This document shows, in pieces, positions 10,557 to 22,762 of a stretch of 64,000 bases of DNA. This stretch comes from Lineus longissimus (lineage: Eukaryota; Nemertea; Pilidiophora; Heteronemertea; Lineidae). Made by a program: the position numbers and the translations under genes. A model generated the notes under the pieces. That model did no database searches. It was not told the origin of the DNA and saw only the letters and a list, made by a program, of their open reading frames with translations. Numbering within the stretch: position 1 is the first letter of the stretch; every line of letters begins with the position of its first letter. The stretch is from assembly GCF_910592395.1 (NCBI RefSeq), contig NC_088309.1:13706599-13770598 (forward strand), read 5' to 3'.

Positions 10557-11340
10557 ATGGTGAATTTTCTAAATGAGTTCGCTTACGCTATGGAATTATT
10601 GGAAAAAATGTCATTAAAGAGTATACGACCCGGCATGGAAAATGCGTCCCGTTCGAGTGAAAATACAATCAGGCATATGTCATTTTCTAACATCATTCAA
10701 AAGATCAGTGATTTCTTTGTGGTAAGGTACACCGATTGCTCCAATGCGAGTAGTTTCTGGCGTTGTCAAACGAGGAGAAAAAACAAATTTTTGTGATTTA
10801 TGATTGTGCCTCAATTGCTTTTCTCAAAAGCGTTTCTTAGCAACTTGTCCGAGACCAGCCAGTTGCAGTCAGTGTAACAGAAAGCATCATCAAACATTAT
10901 ATTTTAATTCTCGTGGACATGGAAGTTTTAACAAGGAGTCACATTTTGCATTTTCAATTCAGGACAACATGGAAGTTCTTTTGTCCACAGCATTAGTGAA
11001 TGTGCACACTGCTGGTGGTCATTTACCGTGTCGAGCATTGATAGATTCAGGATCGCAAATCAGCTTTGTGACATCTGCTTTTGTGCAATGCGCACATTTG
11101 AGAAAGGTCCGGGCAAAATATGACATTCAAATTAGGGGTATTGGTGGCTGTTCTAATATAAATCTAAATCACCCAGTGTGTTGCATTGAGGCCATATGTG
11201 GTGGACAGGGTTACAAGTGGAAACTTGCCCCATGATAAGGTGAACATTGGTGATTGGCCCATGCTTCGAGGTTTGACATTGTGATACACCAGGTCCTATT
11301 GACATGCTCATTGGTTCTGATTCTTACCGAGCTATTTTTG
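10557..11340 (+). pseudogene. BEL/Pao LTR retrotransposon fragment (gag end and protease)
   Basis: The frame from 10804 reads a Cys/His knuckle CLNCFSQKRFLATC...CSQCNRKHH, then LLSTALVNVHTAGG and the aspartic protease signature ALIDSGSQISFVTSAF, then IRGIGG. After a stop near 11235 the downstream frame still reads DTPGPIDMLIGSDSYRAIF (about 11282-11338), the usual BEL linker between protease and RT. The weakly gag-like frame at 10557-10796 precedes it. RT, RNase H, integrase and LTRs are absent. A family A repeat begins exactly where it stops (about 11340). Confidence 0.78.
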
Positions 11341-11700
11341 GCTCACCCCGTGAGCCTATGCGATGACGTGGCGTCTGTCGTCGTCATCGTCCACTGGCGG
11401 CGTATGTTAGCACGGTAAGTCTCGTAACCGCTTCAGGTCTCAACTTCAAACTTGGTACACATGTATCCTTGGGCCCTTGGGCAATTCACACCAAATTTCG
11501 TTCCAAAATTATTCTTGGTTTCGCCACTAAGGGGCAAAATGCAAAAACAGAAAACATGCAATAGGACTTGTGATTTTGGTCGGATTTTCATGAAATTTTT
11601 TTGGAGGTACTCCTAGCAAGGATTCATCATATATCATACTGGTTTTTGATTTGACCTACTTTTCAAGGTCACAGTGGTGAAAGTTTGCTAAATCACCGAT
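11340..11700. repeat. Repeat family A fragment
   Basis: It starts with the hairpin head ggctcaccccgtgagcc, then gtggcgtctgtcgtcgtc, caacttcaaacttggtacac, ggattcatcatatatc and tttcaaggtcacagtgg. Confidence 0.8.
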
Positions 11701-12640
11701 CGGTGGCGCGTTTCGTTTCTATTTGAGCTGGAAGGTTCTAAACCAGTGTGGACATGTATCTTGGGACTCTCTATGCTACCCTGAAAATTTGGACCGCTCT
11801 GACATCATTTCTTGGAGAAATAAGCAGTTTTTTTATTTCTGTGATCTCGCCCTTGAGACTTCAAATTAATCCAATCTGCCAATTTTTTTAAAAGATTGGA
11901 TGTCAAGATGATCAGAAAAATTGAATTAGTACTGCTTTGCGCCACACGGTGGTGCTAGTGGCCGCTGAATGATAATTGAATTCCAGCTACCACCAGATGA
12001 CATCACTTCCTGCGCGCATGTTACGGATGGGATCCCTTGGCATACATGGCTGCCCATTTTGAAGATTTTCCTGGAGAGGACTGCTTTATAAAATCCAGAA
12101 AAATCTTCAAGATGCCAATAAAAATATCATTAGCTGATACTATTCAACATGAATTGGAAGTCAATAAAGCTTTCTGGGTAATTATTTTTGTTTGATATAT
12201 TGTATTTCCTCGAGAAAAATGCTAGAAATCAGCGAATTTTGAACTGAGGATATCAGCACTTTGACAGCTGCTGGCAGGGAAACGACAAACTAACAGGGAC
12301 AAAGATAGTTCGATTAACCAGGTATGTTTGTTTTCTTTAATATTTAGATCATTGCTTGAACTCTGTTTATTTCTGGCCTGATCAGTTCAGTACATGTAGG
12401 TTTTAGATAAGTTTGTTAACTGGTAGTTCACGGCCCGAGTTCACATTGCATTACACATTGTTACATGAGATAGCATGAGTTGGCCACTTGGTTTTGAGGT
12501 TGATGTGTTTATTTTCATATATTTTACATGTACTTCATCCATCAACTCCTCTTTTTGGATAAAAGTGTAACTGTAAAATGAAAGGATTTCGGGAATTGAT
12601 TTCATCATGAGCACATGAGGTTTACTATTTTATCGCTGGT
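11701..12640. other. Intron, no gene recognised
   Basis: Mixed intronic sequence with no open frame of note and no clear boundary. It is followed by another family A fragment (12640-12800). Confidence 0.5.
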
Positions 12641-12800
12641 TATGTCCGTCGTCCGTCGTATCCTATTTCAAAAACAGTGGCATGTTTCTTTACCCCTTGG
12701 GCTATGAACTTTAAACTTTGTATGCATGACCCCCTAGGTCGGATGACCTTTCACACTGAATTTTGGGGCCCTCATTCGCATCCTGATGGGCTTATATAGT
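12640..12800. repeat. Repeat family A fragment
   Basis: It contains gtccgtcgtccgtcgtatcc, caaaaacagtggcatgtttc, gctatgaactttaaacttt, gaccccctaggtcgg and gaattttgggg, the 5' unit order of family A. Confidence 0.8.
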
Positions 12801-12812
12801 GAAGAGTTGCTG

Positions 12813-12836
12813 CCCCCCCCCCCCCCCCCCCCCCCC
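12813..12836. repeat. Poly-C tract (24 C)
   Basis: Uninterrupted run of C read directly. Shorter C or G runs occur near 31590, 31848 and 61019. The exact length is likely unstable and error-prone. Confidence 0.9.
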
Positions 12837-12969
12837 GTCTGGATTCTGTTATGTTTTATGTTGATAGGCTAACTCATATTGCTCCCAAAGTCTCACCAGG
12901 TCACGGTAAGTGCTTGGCGATGTTGGATAGTTCATCTTAGGTCTACCCATAAACAAACAGAACAGGTTT

Positions 12970-13022
12970 TTAGCTCACCTCTTAGCAGAGGTGAGCTTAA
13001 CCCATACCGTGGCGTCCGTCGT

Positions 13023-13054
<32 letters not shown>

Positions 13055-14100
13055 CGTCGTCCGTTAGCAGGGCACGTTTCGTAACTGTTAGAGCTATTGA
13101 GTTGAAACTTGGTACACATGTACCCTTATGTAATGACACCTGGGAGACCAAGTTTCGGTCCGATTCGTTTCATGGTTTGGCCACCAGGGGGCCAAACGTT
13201 AAAAGTGAAAATATGCAATATCTCCCTTAATAGTAGTTGGGAAATTTTGAAAAAAATATGGTAGGTACTTCTAGCAAAGGTGCATCATATATCCTCCGGG
13301 TTTTTGATTTGACCTCCTTTTCAAGGTCACAGAGGTCAAATGGTGTAAATTGGCCGTTAGGATGTAACGATGGCACGTTTCTAAACTGCAATGACTATTG
13401 ATACCAAATTTGGTACACATTTACCCCTTAGTCAGGTGATCTCAGGGATCGAAGTTCGGTCCAATATGATTCACCACTTGACCACCAGGGGGCAAAATCC
13501 AAAAACCTTAAAAATGTGATTATTCCTTAACTTCTTGCCCGATTGCCACCAATTTGATATCATGGGTACATCTAACCACCATACAGTATATGTCATACAG
13601 GTTTTTAATTTGACCTTCTTGTCAAGGTCACAGAGGTCAAATGGCCTAAATTCGCCGTCAGGCCGTAACTATGGCACGTTTCTTAACTGCAATGACTATT
13701 GATCACAAATTAAGTACACATGTACCCCTTGGTCAGGTGATCTCAGGTACCGAAGTTTGGTGCGATCTGATTTGCCGTTTGGCCTCCAGGGAGGGGGCCA
13801 AATCCTAAATTCTTCAAAATGCCATTATTCCTAGTTAATGACTTGCCCGATTGGCACCAATTTTATATCATAGGTACATCTAATTCTAACAACCATTCAA
13901 TGTGTCACCCGGGTCTTCTTTGATTTGACCTACTTTTCAAGGTCACAGAGGTCGAATGTACTGTAAATTGGCCATTTTGGGGAAATTGTAATTGCTTGGA
14001 CCTACATCAAACCTAACACTACATGACACAAGACCATGCTCTTTATCCATCTTTCCTCCACATGAGGTGAGCACAATGGCCCTGGCCATTTCATTTCAAT
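12970..14100. repeat. Repeat family A, most complete copy (~1.1 kb)
   Basis: The left end is a hairpin (agctcacctc ttagca gaggtgagct), followed by a (GTC)n run at 13015-13068 and then three ~300-bp sub-units. Each sub-unit carries ggcacgttTC, an acttggtacacatgtaccc phrase, a ccaccagggggc core, and the fused aaggtcacagaggtcaaatgg block. The right end is gaggtgagcacaatggcc (about 14066-14083), whose gaggtgagc echoes the left hairpin. Non-coding. This copy defines the family used to recognise the others. Confidence 0.85.
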
Positions 14101-14770
14101 GTGTGGCATGATGATTGAGCAGAATTTGCTCTGTCTTTGAAATCTCACAAACCAAAATGACAGCTGATCACTCCGACGGTATAAGATCTGGAATTCTGCA
14201 CAAGTACTCAGAAAATATTGAATGAATTCGGTGAAAGGCAGCTCAGAATCATTGTCAGGGTTATAATTCATTGATCTGAAGCAAAAGAATTCTCAGGGTT
14301 GGGGTGAGAACTGTAAAAATTGATGTTGACTCTGTCCGAAAAATGGTCATCGTACTTTTGAAATGTACATGCAGCATCATGCATCCTTGATGTTTACAAA
14401 TGCACATTCCTAGGATTGTCAATGTGTTGAAAAAATGGTTCTACCCCTAACCAAAACTATTCCTTTTGCCCTAGATTGATCAGTGATAGAGGCCCCTGCA
14501 CACCAGGCGGAGGAAGCCAATGCTAGCCACAACAAACAGGAATAAACCGGCACAGCAGCAAACAATTGTTGAAAAGGCCGCATGGTCACACACCACATGT
14601 TCTTTTGTTAATTGTGCCTATATTGAGGTTTGTTTGGGCCAGCAGTGGCTTCTCCCGCCTGGTGTAAAGGGGTCTATTCAGAGCCAGACTATCAATGTCA
14701 AAATCCCCCCCTTCCCAAAGATATTTTGAAAATGTTGAGTTGCCTGACATGAAATAGGAAAATTGACCAA
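14101..14770. other. Intron, no gene recognised
   Basis: Short open frames on both strands lack motifs. A segment at about 14785-14835 recurs at about 20690-20735 (cacaatgtgcgctTTaaacac), so part of it is another low-copy repeat. Confidence 0.5.
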
Positions 14771-15315
14771 GGAATTCTATGATTAGCGTATTCAGACCTG
14801 AACCTTTCGTCACAATGTGCGCTTTAAACACATGTTATCATGTTTTACAGGGATGATCGACAGCTATTGCATTTCAACGTTTCGGTGACCACCTAACAAA
14901 TGACGGAGAGAGGAGTGGAGCTACTTTCATAGAACCAAACAAACACCTCACACTTCCCATCTAACATCAGCGCTCACTGCGCAGTCATCAGAAGAACCAG
15001 TCGATTTTAGTATTTCATTTTTGTTCACTGTAACACTTAACTCAAAATGAAAAGAAATAAACAGTATAAGGCAGTTGGTTTACAAAAAAACCAGTTGGTT
15101 TTTTGTCCCTGATGTAAAGCTGACGGCAATTACTGCATTGCTGCTTGGCTTAGACTGGACCATGACCACTGGACTAGTTTGTCACAGCCAACCCATACTA
15201 AAAAGGAATTGATGTAAAGGTCCAGATGTTTCTGGTTGTGACCATGCATCTACTGGGCAGGTGTGTCTCAAACTGTCCTTCAAAGGATATGATGTAAAGG
15301 TCCATACTGCCTTAA

Positions 15316-16218
15316 CCCAATAGAGCCAGTGCCGCCCTGAACCGCCTTGCTACGAGCCGCCACGTCCGCCCTGAACCGCCATATCGACGATGTCCTTTAA
15401 AACCGCTGGAAAACCCCACTTGGGAATCTCCGGCTATGTCATCATATTCATATCATCAAGGGAATGCCCTTAGGTATCCAAATATGGAATAATATATGCG
15501 CATTCCTATTCTAGGTTTCGCGGAATCACATGGGGAATCCCCAAATTGCGAGGCGGGCTCCTCCTTCTGTTTTTGTGTAACAACACCGATATTGCATGTA
15601 TTGATTGAGAGTTCTCTGAAATGGCCAAGAATTTGCGTCGTTTGGAGGAAATACTGAATGAATTTGACGATTCAGGAGATGATTCAGGACCCCTCGATGA
15701 TGGAGAGTCGGACATCGATGTCCACATCACAGTAGAATCGGTGAGATTTGCATCACAATAATCAGCTGATTTCATTGTTTGCATTACCATGGCGCCAATG
15801 TAAACAATAACAGATGCACGTGTGATCGAGGTATGGTTTGGGAGATGTTTTATGCCTCGGGTGTTCATTCAAAGCATCTATCAGCTATGTTTCCTCTTAT
15901 TTTATTCAGGTCACAAGGTAACACTGACAACAGTTACACATTTATGCAGTTTGAATGTGGCTGAAAAAGAGGATTTTTCATCAAAGGTCAAAAGGTCAAG
16001 GTCAAAGGTCACGAAAAAATGACCCCCCCACCAAAATGTTTGAAAATCTTAATTCTTTAGTTCATGACCTTTCATATAAATATAACTTGTAATATATGGT
16101 TTTGAAGTCGAACAATACATAAAAATCATTTTAAAAATTCATGTCTGAATTTGTGAAACCCTTAAAAAAATAGGTGGTTATAGATGGAAAGTGCAAAAAA
16201 AAAGGTGGCTCTATTGGT
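15316..16218 (+). mobile_element. piggyBac-like element, internally deleted (TTAA target)
   Basis: TTAA flanks both ends (15312-15315 and 16219-16222). The tips are CCCAATAGAGCCA (left) and, reverse-complemented, ACCAATAGAGCCA (right), a 13-bp TIR with one mismatch. It interrupts repeat family C, whose other copy (47595-48565) supplies an empty-site comparison. At 903 bp it is too short for a transposase but keeps a small first-exon-like ORF (15621-15740). Confidence 0.85.
15621..15740 (+). pseudogene. Remnant N-terminal exon inside the piggyBac-like element
   Basis: The ATG frame gives 40 codons, MAKNLRRLEEILNEFDDSGD followed by DSGPLDDGESDIDVHITVES, then a consensus donor (gtgag at 15741). 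The acidic Asp/Ser-rich start resembles piggyBac transposase N-termini, and the TTAA termini support that. No downstream catalytic exon remains before the right TIR, so this is a stranded exon. It could be spliced into host transcripts, but nothing shows that it is. Confidence 0.5.
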
Positions 16219-16449
16219 TTAAATATTTGCCCCCAGTTTGTGACCATGCATCGCCTGAACTGGTTTTTCACAACCTTCACTTGCAAGGAATTGATACAAA
16301 GGTTCAGATTGCATTTACTAGTTGGCCTAGGGTGTGACCATGCATCTAATGGACTGGTTCTTCTCAAGCGAACTTCAACAGTTATGATGTAAAAGTCTAG
16401 ACTACAGTAACTGGCTGTCTACTGGGTTGCAACTGTTGAGTTACTCTCT

Positions 16450-17816
16450 GTAACAATCTTCAACTTGTAATCACACTCATTATATGAAGTTATATGTACA
16501 ATCAGATGGAACGAGGAAAGCTCAACTTTTTTTTAAGTTGGCAAGCGGCCATCTTGGAAACCATTTTTAGCTCTGGTTTGTGACGGAATATTGATATAAA
16601 CTGCCCCAGGAAGGAAAGCTGCACTACTACACCACTTCCTGTAAGATTACAAAATTGATGTCAATGAGCGAAACTGTTCTCCCCATTTCCAGTGCAAATG
16701 ACATGCATTAACATTATTACCCGAGTTGAGCACGTGGTCCCTGGACTGTTTCATTCACCTATCACTTTGGTTATGGAAGAGATTTCTGAGAATTCACAAA
16801 AAATCACAAAAATCGGCCTTAATCTTGTAATGGCGCCTCTTCCAGTAATATTGCCTGTAATTCGGAGCGTTTTATCTAAAACAATGCTTCTGAGAGCAAT
16901 ACAAGACTTGTGATCAGGGGCTACAACTACCCTGTGGCTTTAGGATAATTGTAGCCCCTGATTGAGTATTATTACAATCTAGGTGTACGACATGATTTTG
17001 CTGGTATCAAACGGTATTTTTCGAACACATTAAGTAATGTTCGATGCAATCACTTACCAACAATTTCAACAATATCGTCGCAAATCAGACTGATTTTAAA
17101 CTGGTGTAAAAACAGAATGTTCTATTCATCACCTCTGTTGTACATTTCACCTTGTGTCAGACAACAGCTTGTGATATTCTGAATTGACTTCAGTCTAGGC
17201 GTGTGCCGTTAAAAACTTTAGTTCAAGGGATGGGTCATGTATCAACCCCAATTATAACTGGCATCACTTAGTGGTAATGCAATGTACATGTACTATGAGT
17301 ACATGTACATGTACCATCTAGTTAATGGTTTTGCTAGAGTTACCACTACCAGCAAATTTGAAAATATTTTATTTTAAAATAATGTTAGCTAAACTAGTAT
17401 GAAACCTCAAATGTATCATTTTTGGTGTATAAAGGGTTACCATTGCATCTGTTGTATCTGAATCAGATAGATTGATGATCAATTAATATAATTCAGGTAT
17501 AAGAATAAAGAAATCTAGCAATTTCATGATTCATGACAGGATATATTGAGCTATTTATAGGGGCTACAAATACCCCGAACCAACGGGCTACTAATACCCT
17601 TGAGGGTACCTTGGTCAGGAAGTGTCTCTGAAAAATTTAGTTTTAATAATGACATCAAATGCCGCATACAACATTCTCTACACCTAATAATGATCCCCTG
17701 AACCAAGTTTCAAATATATTTATTTTAGCAAGATGATATCATCACTCCAAAATCCACAATTAATGGACACAACCGAAGGAGCTCTTCTGTAACCTGCAAA
17801 ATGCACTCCATATCAA
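16450..17816. other. Intron with hairpins, no gene recognised
   Basis: At 16913-16926 and 16949-16962 a perfect 14-bp inverted repeat (ATCAGGGGCTACAA / TTGTAGCCCCTGAT) encloses 22 nt. GGGGCTACAAaTACCCC recurs near 17559-17576. At about 17284-17312 a gtacatgtac palindrome pair flanks tatga. Confidence 0.6.
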
Positions 17817-17818
17817 TA

Positions 17819-17978
17819 CAGTAGAACCTCTCTATTTAGGACACCCTCTGGACTGACAAGTGCTCTCCTTAATAGAGAGGTGTCCTGATTAGAGAGGCCA
17901 AATTGAATGGAAACAACCAATTTGGCCCCATAACTAGTGTCCTTAATAGAGAGGTGTCCGCTAAGGGAGGTTCCACTC
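17819..17978. mobile_element. pogo/Tigger-type MITE (160 bp)
   Basis: The left tip CAGTAGAACCTCTCTATTTA and the right tip, reverse-complemented, GAGTGGAACCTCCCTTAGCG are each flanked by TA (17817-17818 and 17979-17980). The right tip matches the left tip of the 3.1-kb pogo element at 54278 (CAGTAGAACCTCCCTTAGCG), with subterminal gtgtcc/ggacac and tctctatta repeats in both. It is likely a deletion derivative mobilised by that family. Confidence 0.85.
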
Positions 17979-18083
17979 TATATCCCATTCTTCATCTTAT
18001 CACGCACCTCAACTTGGTGTTCGGCTCTGGCATATCGGGTGTAATGTTAAGCACAGTGTTTTTTCTGCTATTCTTCAAAACAG

Positions 18084-18299
18084 AAATCCTTGGTGGACAG
18101 AAGAGTCCTGGTGTACCTTCCCCCAATGATGGCATTCTGGACCCACAGCATATGTTCTCACCTATTCCCACATCCGCAGATAGGAAACAACAGACCATCC
18201 TTGACATGTTGCAGCAGTCACGTGTGAATGTACAACCTCTACTAAACTCGGTGGTTAACAATAATAAGGTGGACAATCAGCTGCAGCGCAAGGATATAG
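18084..18299 (+). CDS. EIF4ENIF1: 4E-T (EIF4ENIF1) exon B, internal
   Basis: 216 nt, phase 1 to phase 1, with acceptor ttcttcaaaacag and donor GTAAGT at 18300. It reads (E)ILGGQKSPGVPSPNDGILD, PQHMFSPIPTSADRKQQ, TILDMLQQSRVNVQPLLNS and VVNNNKVDNQLQRKDI. The run FSPIP...ILDMLQQ(S)RV.VQPLLNS matches the animal 4E-T segment FAPIP...ILEMLQKAKVDLKPLLSS. The first codon is shared with exon A (G|AA = Glu) and the last with exon C (G|GT = Gly). Both flanking introns are very long (16.9 and 22.6 kb). Confidence 0.92.
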
Positions 18300-18503
18300 G
18301 TAAGTTGGCACAGTTCAAACAGGACAGGACAGCTCACCTGTTGGGACCATATATGATAGTGATACGATATTTTATCTCAATTGTTATATCAATTTTGTAG
18401 ATCAATTCACCGCAAATAGGGAAAAGGCAGCTGAAGCTAGAGTAATGACATTTTGATTGTGGGTGTAGCTATTTATGGCTACATAACTTATCAACCTCGT
18501 TTT

Positions 18504-19700
18504 TGGCTCTCACCTCAGGGGAGTCTATACAACATCGCTGTTCTGTCGTCTGTTGCCGTCGTCATCGTCGTTGTTGTCTGTATCCTGTTTCAAAAACAGT
18601 GGCCTGTTTCTTAACCAATTGAGCTATGAACTTGAAACTTTGTACACAGGACCCCTCAGGTCAGGTGACCTCTGACAATGATTTTCGTTCTGATCTGATT
18701 CTTGACTTGGCCAACAGTGAGTGTAACTCTGGCACGTTTTTAACCGCTATAGCAATGAACTTGAAATTTGGTACACATGACTCCCTACAAGGCTAGATCA
18801 TATCGTCACCGTTTTCACCAACCGTCCAATCAACATTTTTTTGATTTTGAATAATCAGCATATTCAAGTTATCACATTTTTGTTGACTCGCCAAACTTAA
18901 TTGGTAGTATGTTCTAAACGACTTCATGTACAGGTCTAGAAATTTCAGTGAAGAACCATTGACCTACATGATAAGGTTTGGTGGCAAAACCTCGAAATGA
19001 AAACTTGTTGATTGGTCACTTCGTGAAAACAGCGACGATATAACCTCTTGACACCGAATTTCGGTGTGATCTGATTCTCGACTTGGCCACAAAGAGGCCA
19101 AAACTAAAAAAGGTAAAATGTGCTAGATCTCGCTTATTAGTGTCTTGTTTTCAATGATACTTTTCTTGTAGGTACTCCAAGCAAGGATGCATCACATGTC
19201 ATCATACCGACTTTGGTTTGACCTATGTACTAGACTTGTAGCATGTTTCTTAACAAGGAAGAATTCCTAACCACCAAATATCTATACGGTGAGCACAATG
19301 ACCCGTGGCTGTTTCTTTCACTTGACCCACTGTTCATGGTCACTGGGGTCAAATAGCCTAAATTAACCGTTATTGGTTTCTGGAGTATGTCTCCATAACT
19401 ATTGATGCTGGAATTATATTGTGGTCTTATGGTGCTATTGTGTACTTTTGCACTTTTGCTCATCAGCCCAAAGCACTTGCCTGCAACTTTCAGCTATATC
19501 TCATGAGTGATGCACGTAGTCCACTACGCCAACTTTACTATCAAGAGCGCAACAGGGGGCTTTTTGTTAAAAACTAAAAATGGTTGTTTGTTACTCCTGC
19601 TTTGAGCTAGGGTGCATCTATTGAGGATACATCATATATAATACAGGGTTTTGATTTGACCCTGTTTTAACTATTTCACTGTCACAGCTATTTTTAATTA
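18504..19700. repeat. Repeat family A, degenerate composite
   Basis: Head ggctctcacctcaggggagt, a gtcgtcatcgtcgttgttgt run, then caaaaacagtggc, gagctatgaacttgaaactt, accccTcaggtcaggtgacc, cttggccacaaagaggcc and gcaaggatgcatcacatgtc. More divergent pieces continue to about 19700 and again at 20240-20450. Confidence 0.7.
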
Positions 19701-20965
19701 ATACTGGGGGGTATTTGCAGAGATTTCACTCTTTTCACCAGATTTTCAATAATTTTTAGAAGAAAAACAAGCAGACATTTATTCTTGGAACCTGTTTTTT
19801 GCTATGTCTCAGCTTACACTTTCACCTACATATCTGTTGTACTGCTTTTTACCATGGTAGTCATTGAAACAATCACTATTGCAGAGGGGTACTTTTCAGG
19901 TTTTGCTTTGATCAGCAGGAAACATGCGGTTTTTCCCGCCATTTTCACTTGATGAAGTCACAAAATGCATGCATAGAATGGCATGGAAGCCTAATACATG
20001 AAACCATTCCCTGGTTCAGTACCAAGATGACCTCAGGTGTTATGTCGGAGAACTAACCATTTCTTTCTGGAACGAGTTTGGCAGGAAACGGATGGGAAGT
20101 TACGGTCGTTCTAGAACGAGTTTGGCAGGCAAAGAATAAAGGGAAAACTAGGTCAAATGGAGAAAAATTGCCGATTCCTTGTTGGTGTCATTGTCAGCGC
20201 TGTAGCGTCTTCCGCTTTTGACAGATTCTTTTAATTTTTCATATATATGTATACTACCCTAAAATCTAGGTCAAGTTCAATTTTGGGTGCGGTGCGATTC
20301 TTAGTTTGCCCACTAGGTGGTTTTTTCTAAAAAACTTAAACTGGGCTAGCTCCCATATTTTTTGGGCTATATATCTTTTGAGCTAAGATGCTCATATTTC
20401 TATGGTAGGTGCATCTACTAAAGGTACATCATATATAATACAAGGCAGACTTGTCACAGTGACCCTCGGCTTGGAATATTGGTTGGTGCAAATGCAAAGC
20501 GCAGTTTGTTGTGTTGAAACTACCCAACAAATATCTGCGTTGGCTTCAATTATAGCTGAAGACCAATAAAATGATCATTTTAAGCAGAGTTTGTCAGAAA
20601 TTATGAGATATCCATTCCATTTGACGATCCCAAAGTTTCCAGAATCGGGGAAAAAAATGGCGGATTGCCTGAGATCAGCATAGTCAGGCCAGAACCTTTT
20701 GTCACAATGTGCGCTGTAAACACATGTTAAGGGTTAATCATAGGTACTGCTGTTTTGTCTAGAACTTAAAATCCTAAAGCAATTAGAGCTTTTTCAAAAC
20801 ATAATGAATGCTCATTTCAAGGGCAAGAGTCTGTTCTTTATTTTCCAGAGGAAAGCCTCCTGGGTTTTAAATTAGCATTCAATTCATTTGGAAAGAGTTT
20901 GATTTCTTTAGGATTTTGAGGTCCAGCCGACAGCTTTGACAATCAATTCAATTTTTGACTTGTAG
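19701..20965. other. Intron, mostly degenerate repeats
   Basis: Faint family A phrases (about 20240-20450) and a short repeat shared with 14785-14835 near 20690. A duplicated ctagaacgagtttggcagg-like phrase occurs at about 20070 and 20110. No gene was recognised. Confidence 0.5.
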
Positions 20966-20967
20966 AT

Positions 20968-21215
20968 TTGGGGTGACTAGAGGAAGATTCCTTTCGAAAA
21001 CGGGCTTGTTCTGATTATCTATATGGCCACCAGGGCGGTGTGTTTGAAATTGGTTTCCGTCAATTTCGAGGAGAACCGTTCGTCCGATCAAATTCATTTT
21101 TAGCTCAGCTGACTAAGTCAGCCGAGCCTGTCAAATAAGTTGTTCAGTGGCGTCCGTCTGTCCATCCATCCATCCATCCATCCGTCCGTTAAACCCATGG
21201 TGCACATTTTGTAAC
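20968..21215. repeat. Family B unit joined to a family A-like head with (CCAT)n
   Basis: 20968-21098 is one family B unit (gaggaagattcctttcgaaa ... cgaggagaaccgttcgtccg). It runs into tagctcagctgactaagtca and a CCAT/CCGT microsatellite at 21163-21190. Confidence 0.75.
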
Positions 21216-22760
21216 CGTAAGACCTAGAGACTTCAATTTTGCATTTCTGGGTACTTCTGTTCAAACTCTACTTTCAAAACAAAATTTGTCGCCATTCGAC
21301 CTACTTCCTGCGAGCGAGAGTGCATGAAGGAAACTGGCCTATATCGGCCTAGGAGCAGCAGAATTAGTCAAAATATGCTCTAATATTAAGATAAAATTCT
21401 TGAAAATCTATTTTATTGAGAAAAAGTTCAAAATTTTAACAGGAGAGGGCGCTACCTGCCTTTTAATTATTTCTGCGGATTCAAATTCCCGCCCGATGAC
21501 GTCAGCCATCAATGAAGTCTCCTATTTGCCAGTTCTCAAAACATGGCAGCTACACAACAAAAGCAGTTGCTCCAGGAATAAATCACTGTTCACTTCAGCT
21601 TCGTAATCGATTGTACCCCACTTTATTGTGTTTTGTGTGGTGTTCCTATTCAATCAACGATGTAAGGCCTTATTATGTTGGTTTTAATTGAGAAGGTGCA
21701 TTATAAGGGGCGTACGAAATACCAAAGCGGAGACAAAATGGCGGCATGTTGTTTACGCCATGTGCAATAATCTTGGAGCTCAATGACACTCAAGTACCCA
21801 ATTTTCTGCTTAAAAAGTAGTCTGGTGGGCGATATTATCACTAGATCGTTTCAGTGGTAGTCATAAGGTCTTTAGGGACTAAATTCAGAAATTAGTTCTT
21901 GAAAATTTGGCCACATTTCTGTGAAAACGATATCGTAAGTGCATGCTCTGTTCGCGATGACATCGCCGATGTATTTTGAAGTATTTTGATTCTGTTCGCC
22001 TATTATGTTTTAGTTCTACAATTCTTTCATGCGTAAAAAGTAGACATTCTAAGCAATACAATAATGTCACTCCCATAAAAATTGATTGGAAATTGAGGGA
22101 GCTACGGCATTTTGTTCGGCAACTGGCAGCGCTGAAAAAATACATTGCATACTGTACAATACCAAATGGCACATTTTAAAAAGCGCTCATTGGACAACGT
22201 AGGGAATCACCAGAAATGACGTCATCGCTGGTCTAAATAGAAAACTACGGTGGCGCAGTAGAGCACAAGAAAAGGTTTAGCATTAACTTCGTCATGCAAG
22301 CTTCAGCAACAAAACGATTTCTCATGAATGATGTATTTGATCATCATCAGCTTGTTTCCCCTGATAGATAAAAAAATGATTTACAATTTCCATCAAAGTT
22401 TTCTATTTTGTGTATAGTCACATGTTATTTAACTGGCAAGGAGCCAAGCAGTTCAGAATATTCGCCGGAAAATACTTCGTACTTGTAAACGAGGCTATGA
22501 CAATGAGTATCCTCATTCATGGCATAAACTTCATGTTTCGGTAAATATTTTCATACGATGATTTTACCCGAATTATGGTCAGGATTGAGGAATGAACAGT
22601 GGCATAATTATGTCAACCAAAAACATTGGTACCGTAGTGAACGCAAAAGGATATCAAATACCATGGAGCATGCCATTTTCATGCATGCATAATGAACTAA
22701 ACACCGGGAAGATATTAATGATATTAACTCACCTGAGCGCCAGGCCCTTGGGCCTCTTGT
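21216..22760. other. Intron, no gene recognised
   Basis: Opposed short open frames at 21885-22179 overlap each other and lack motifs. The segment at 22700-22760 ends in cacctgagcgccaggccctt, a common interspersed-repeat end (gggcctcttg). Confidence 0.5.
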
Positions 22761-22762
22761 TG

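Larger units (their letters stand above)
14845..16445. repeat. Repeat family C copy 1, split by an insertion
   Basis: Two blocks, 14845-15315 and 16219-16445, are collinear with 47595-48565. Both copies begin right after gttttacag. Shared phrases are ggtgaccac, gtcatcagaagaaccagtc, ggttggtttacaaaaaa, ggttgtgaccatgcatctac and gatgtaaaggtccagact. The second half is built of ~80-bp sub-repeats (gtgaccatgcatc...ggtccagac). The opening block reads RFGDHLTNDGERSGATF in one frame, but there is no long open frame. The class is unknown. Confidence 0.75.
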
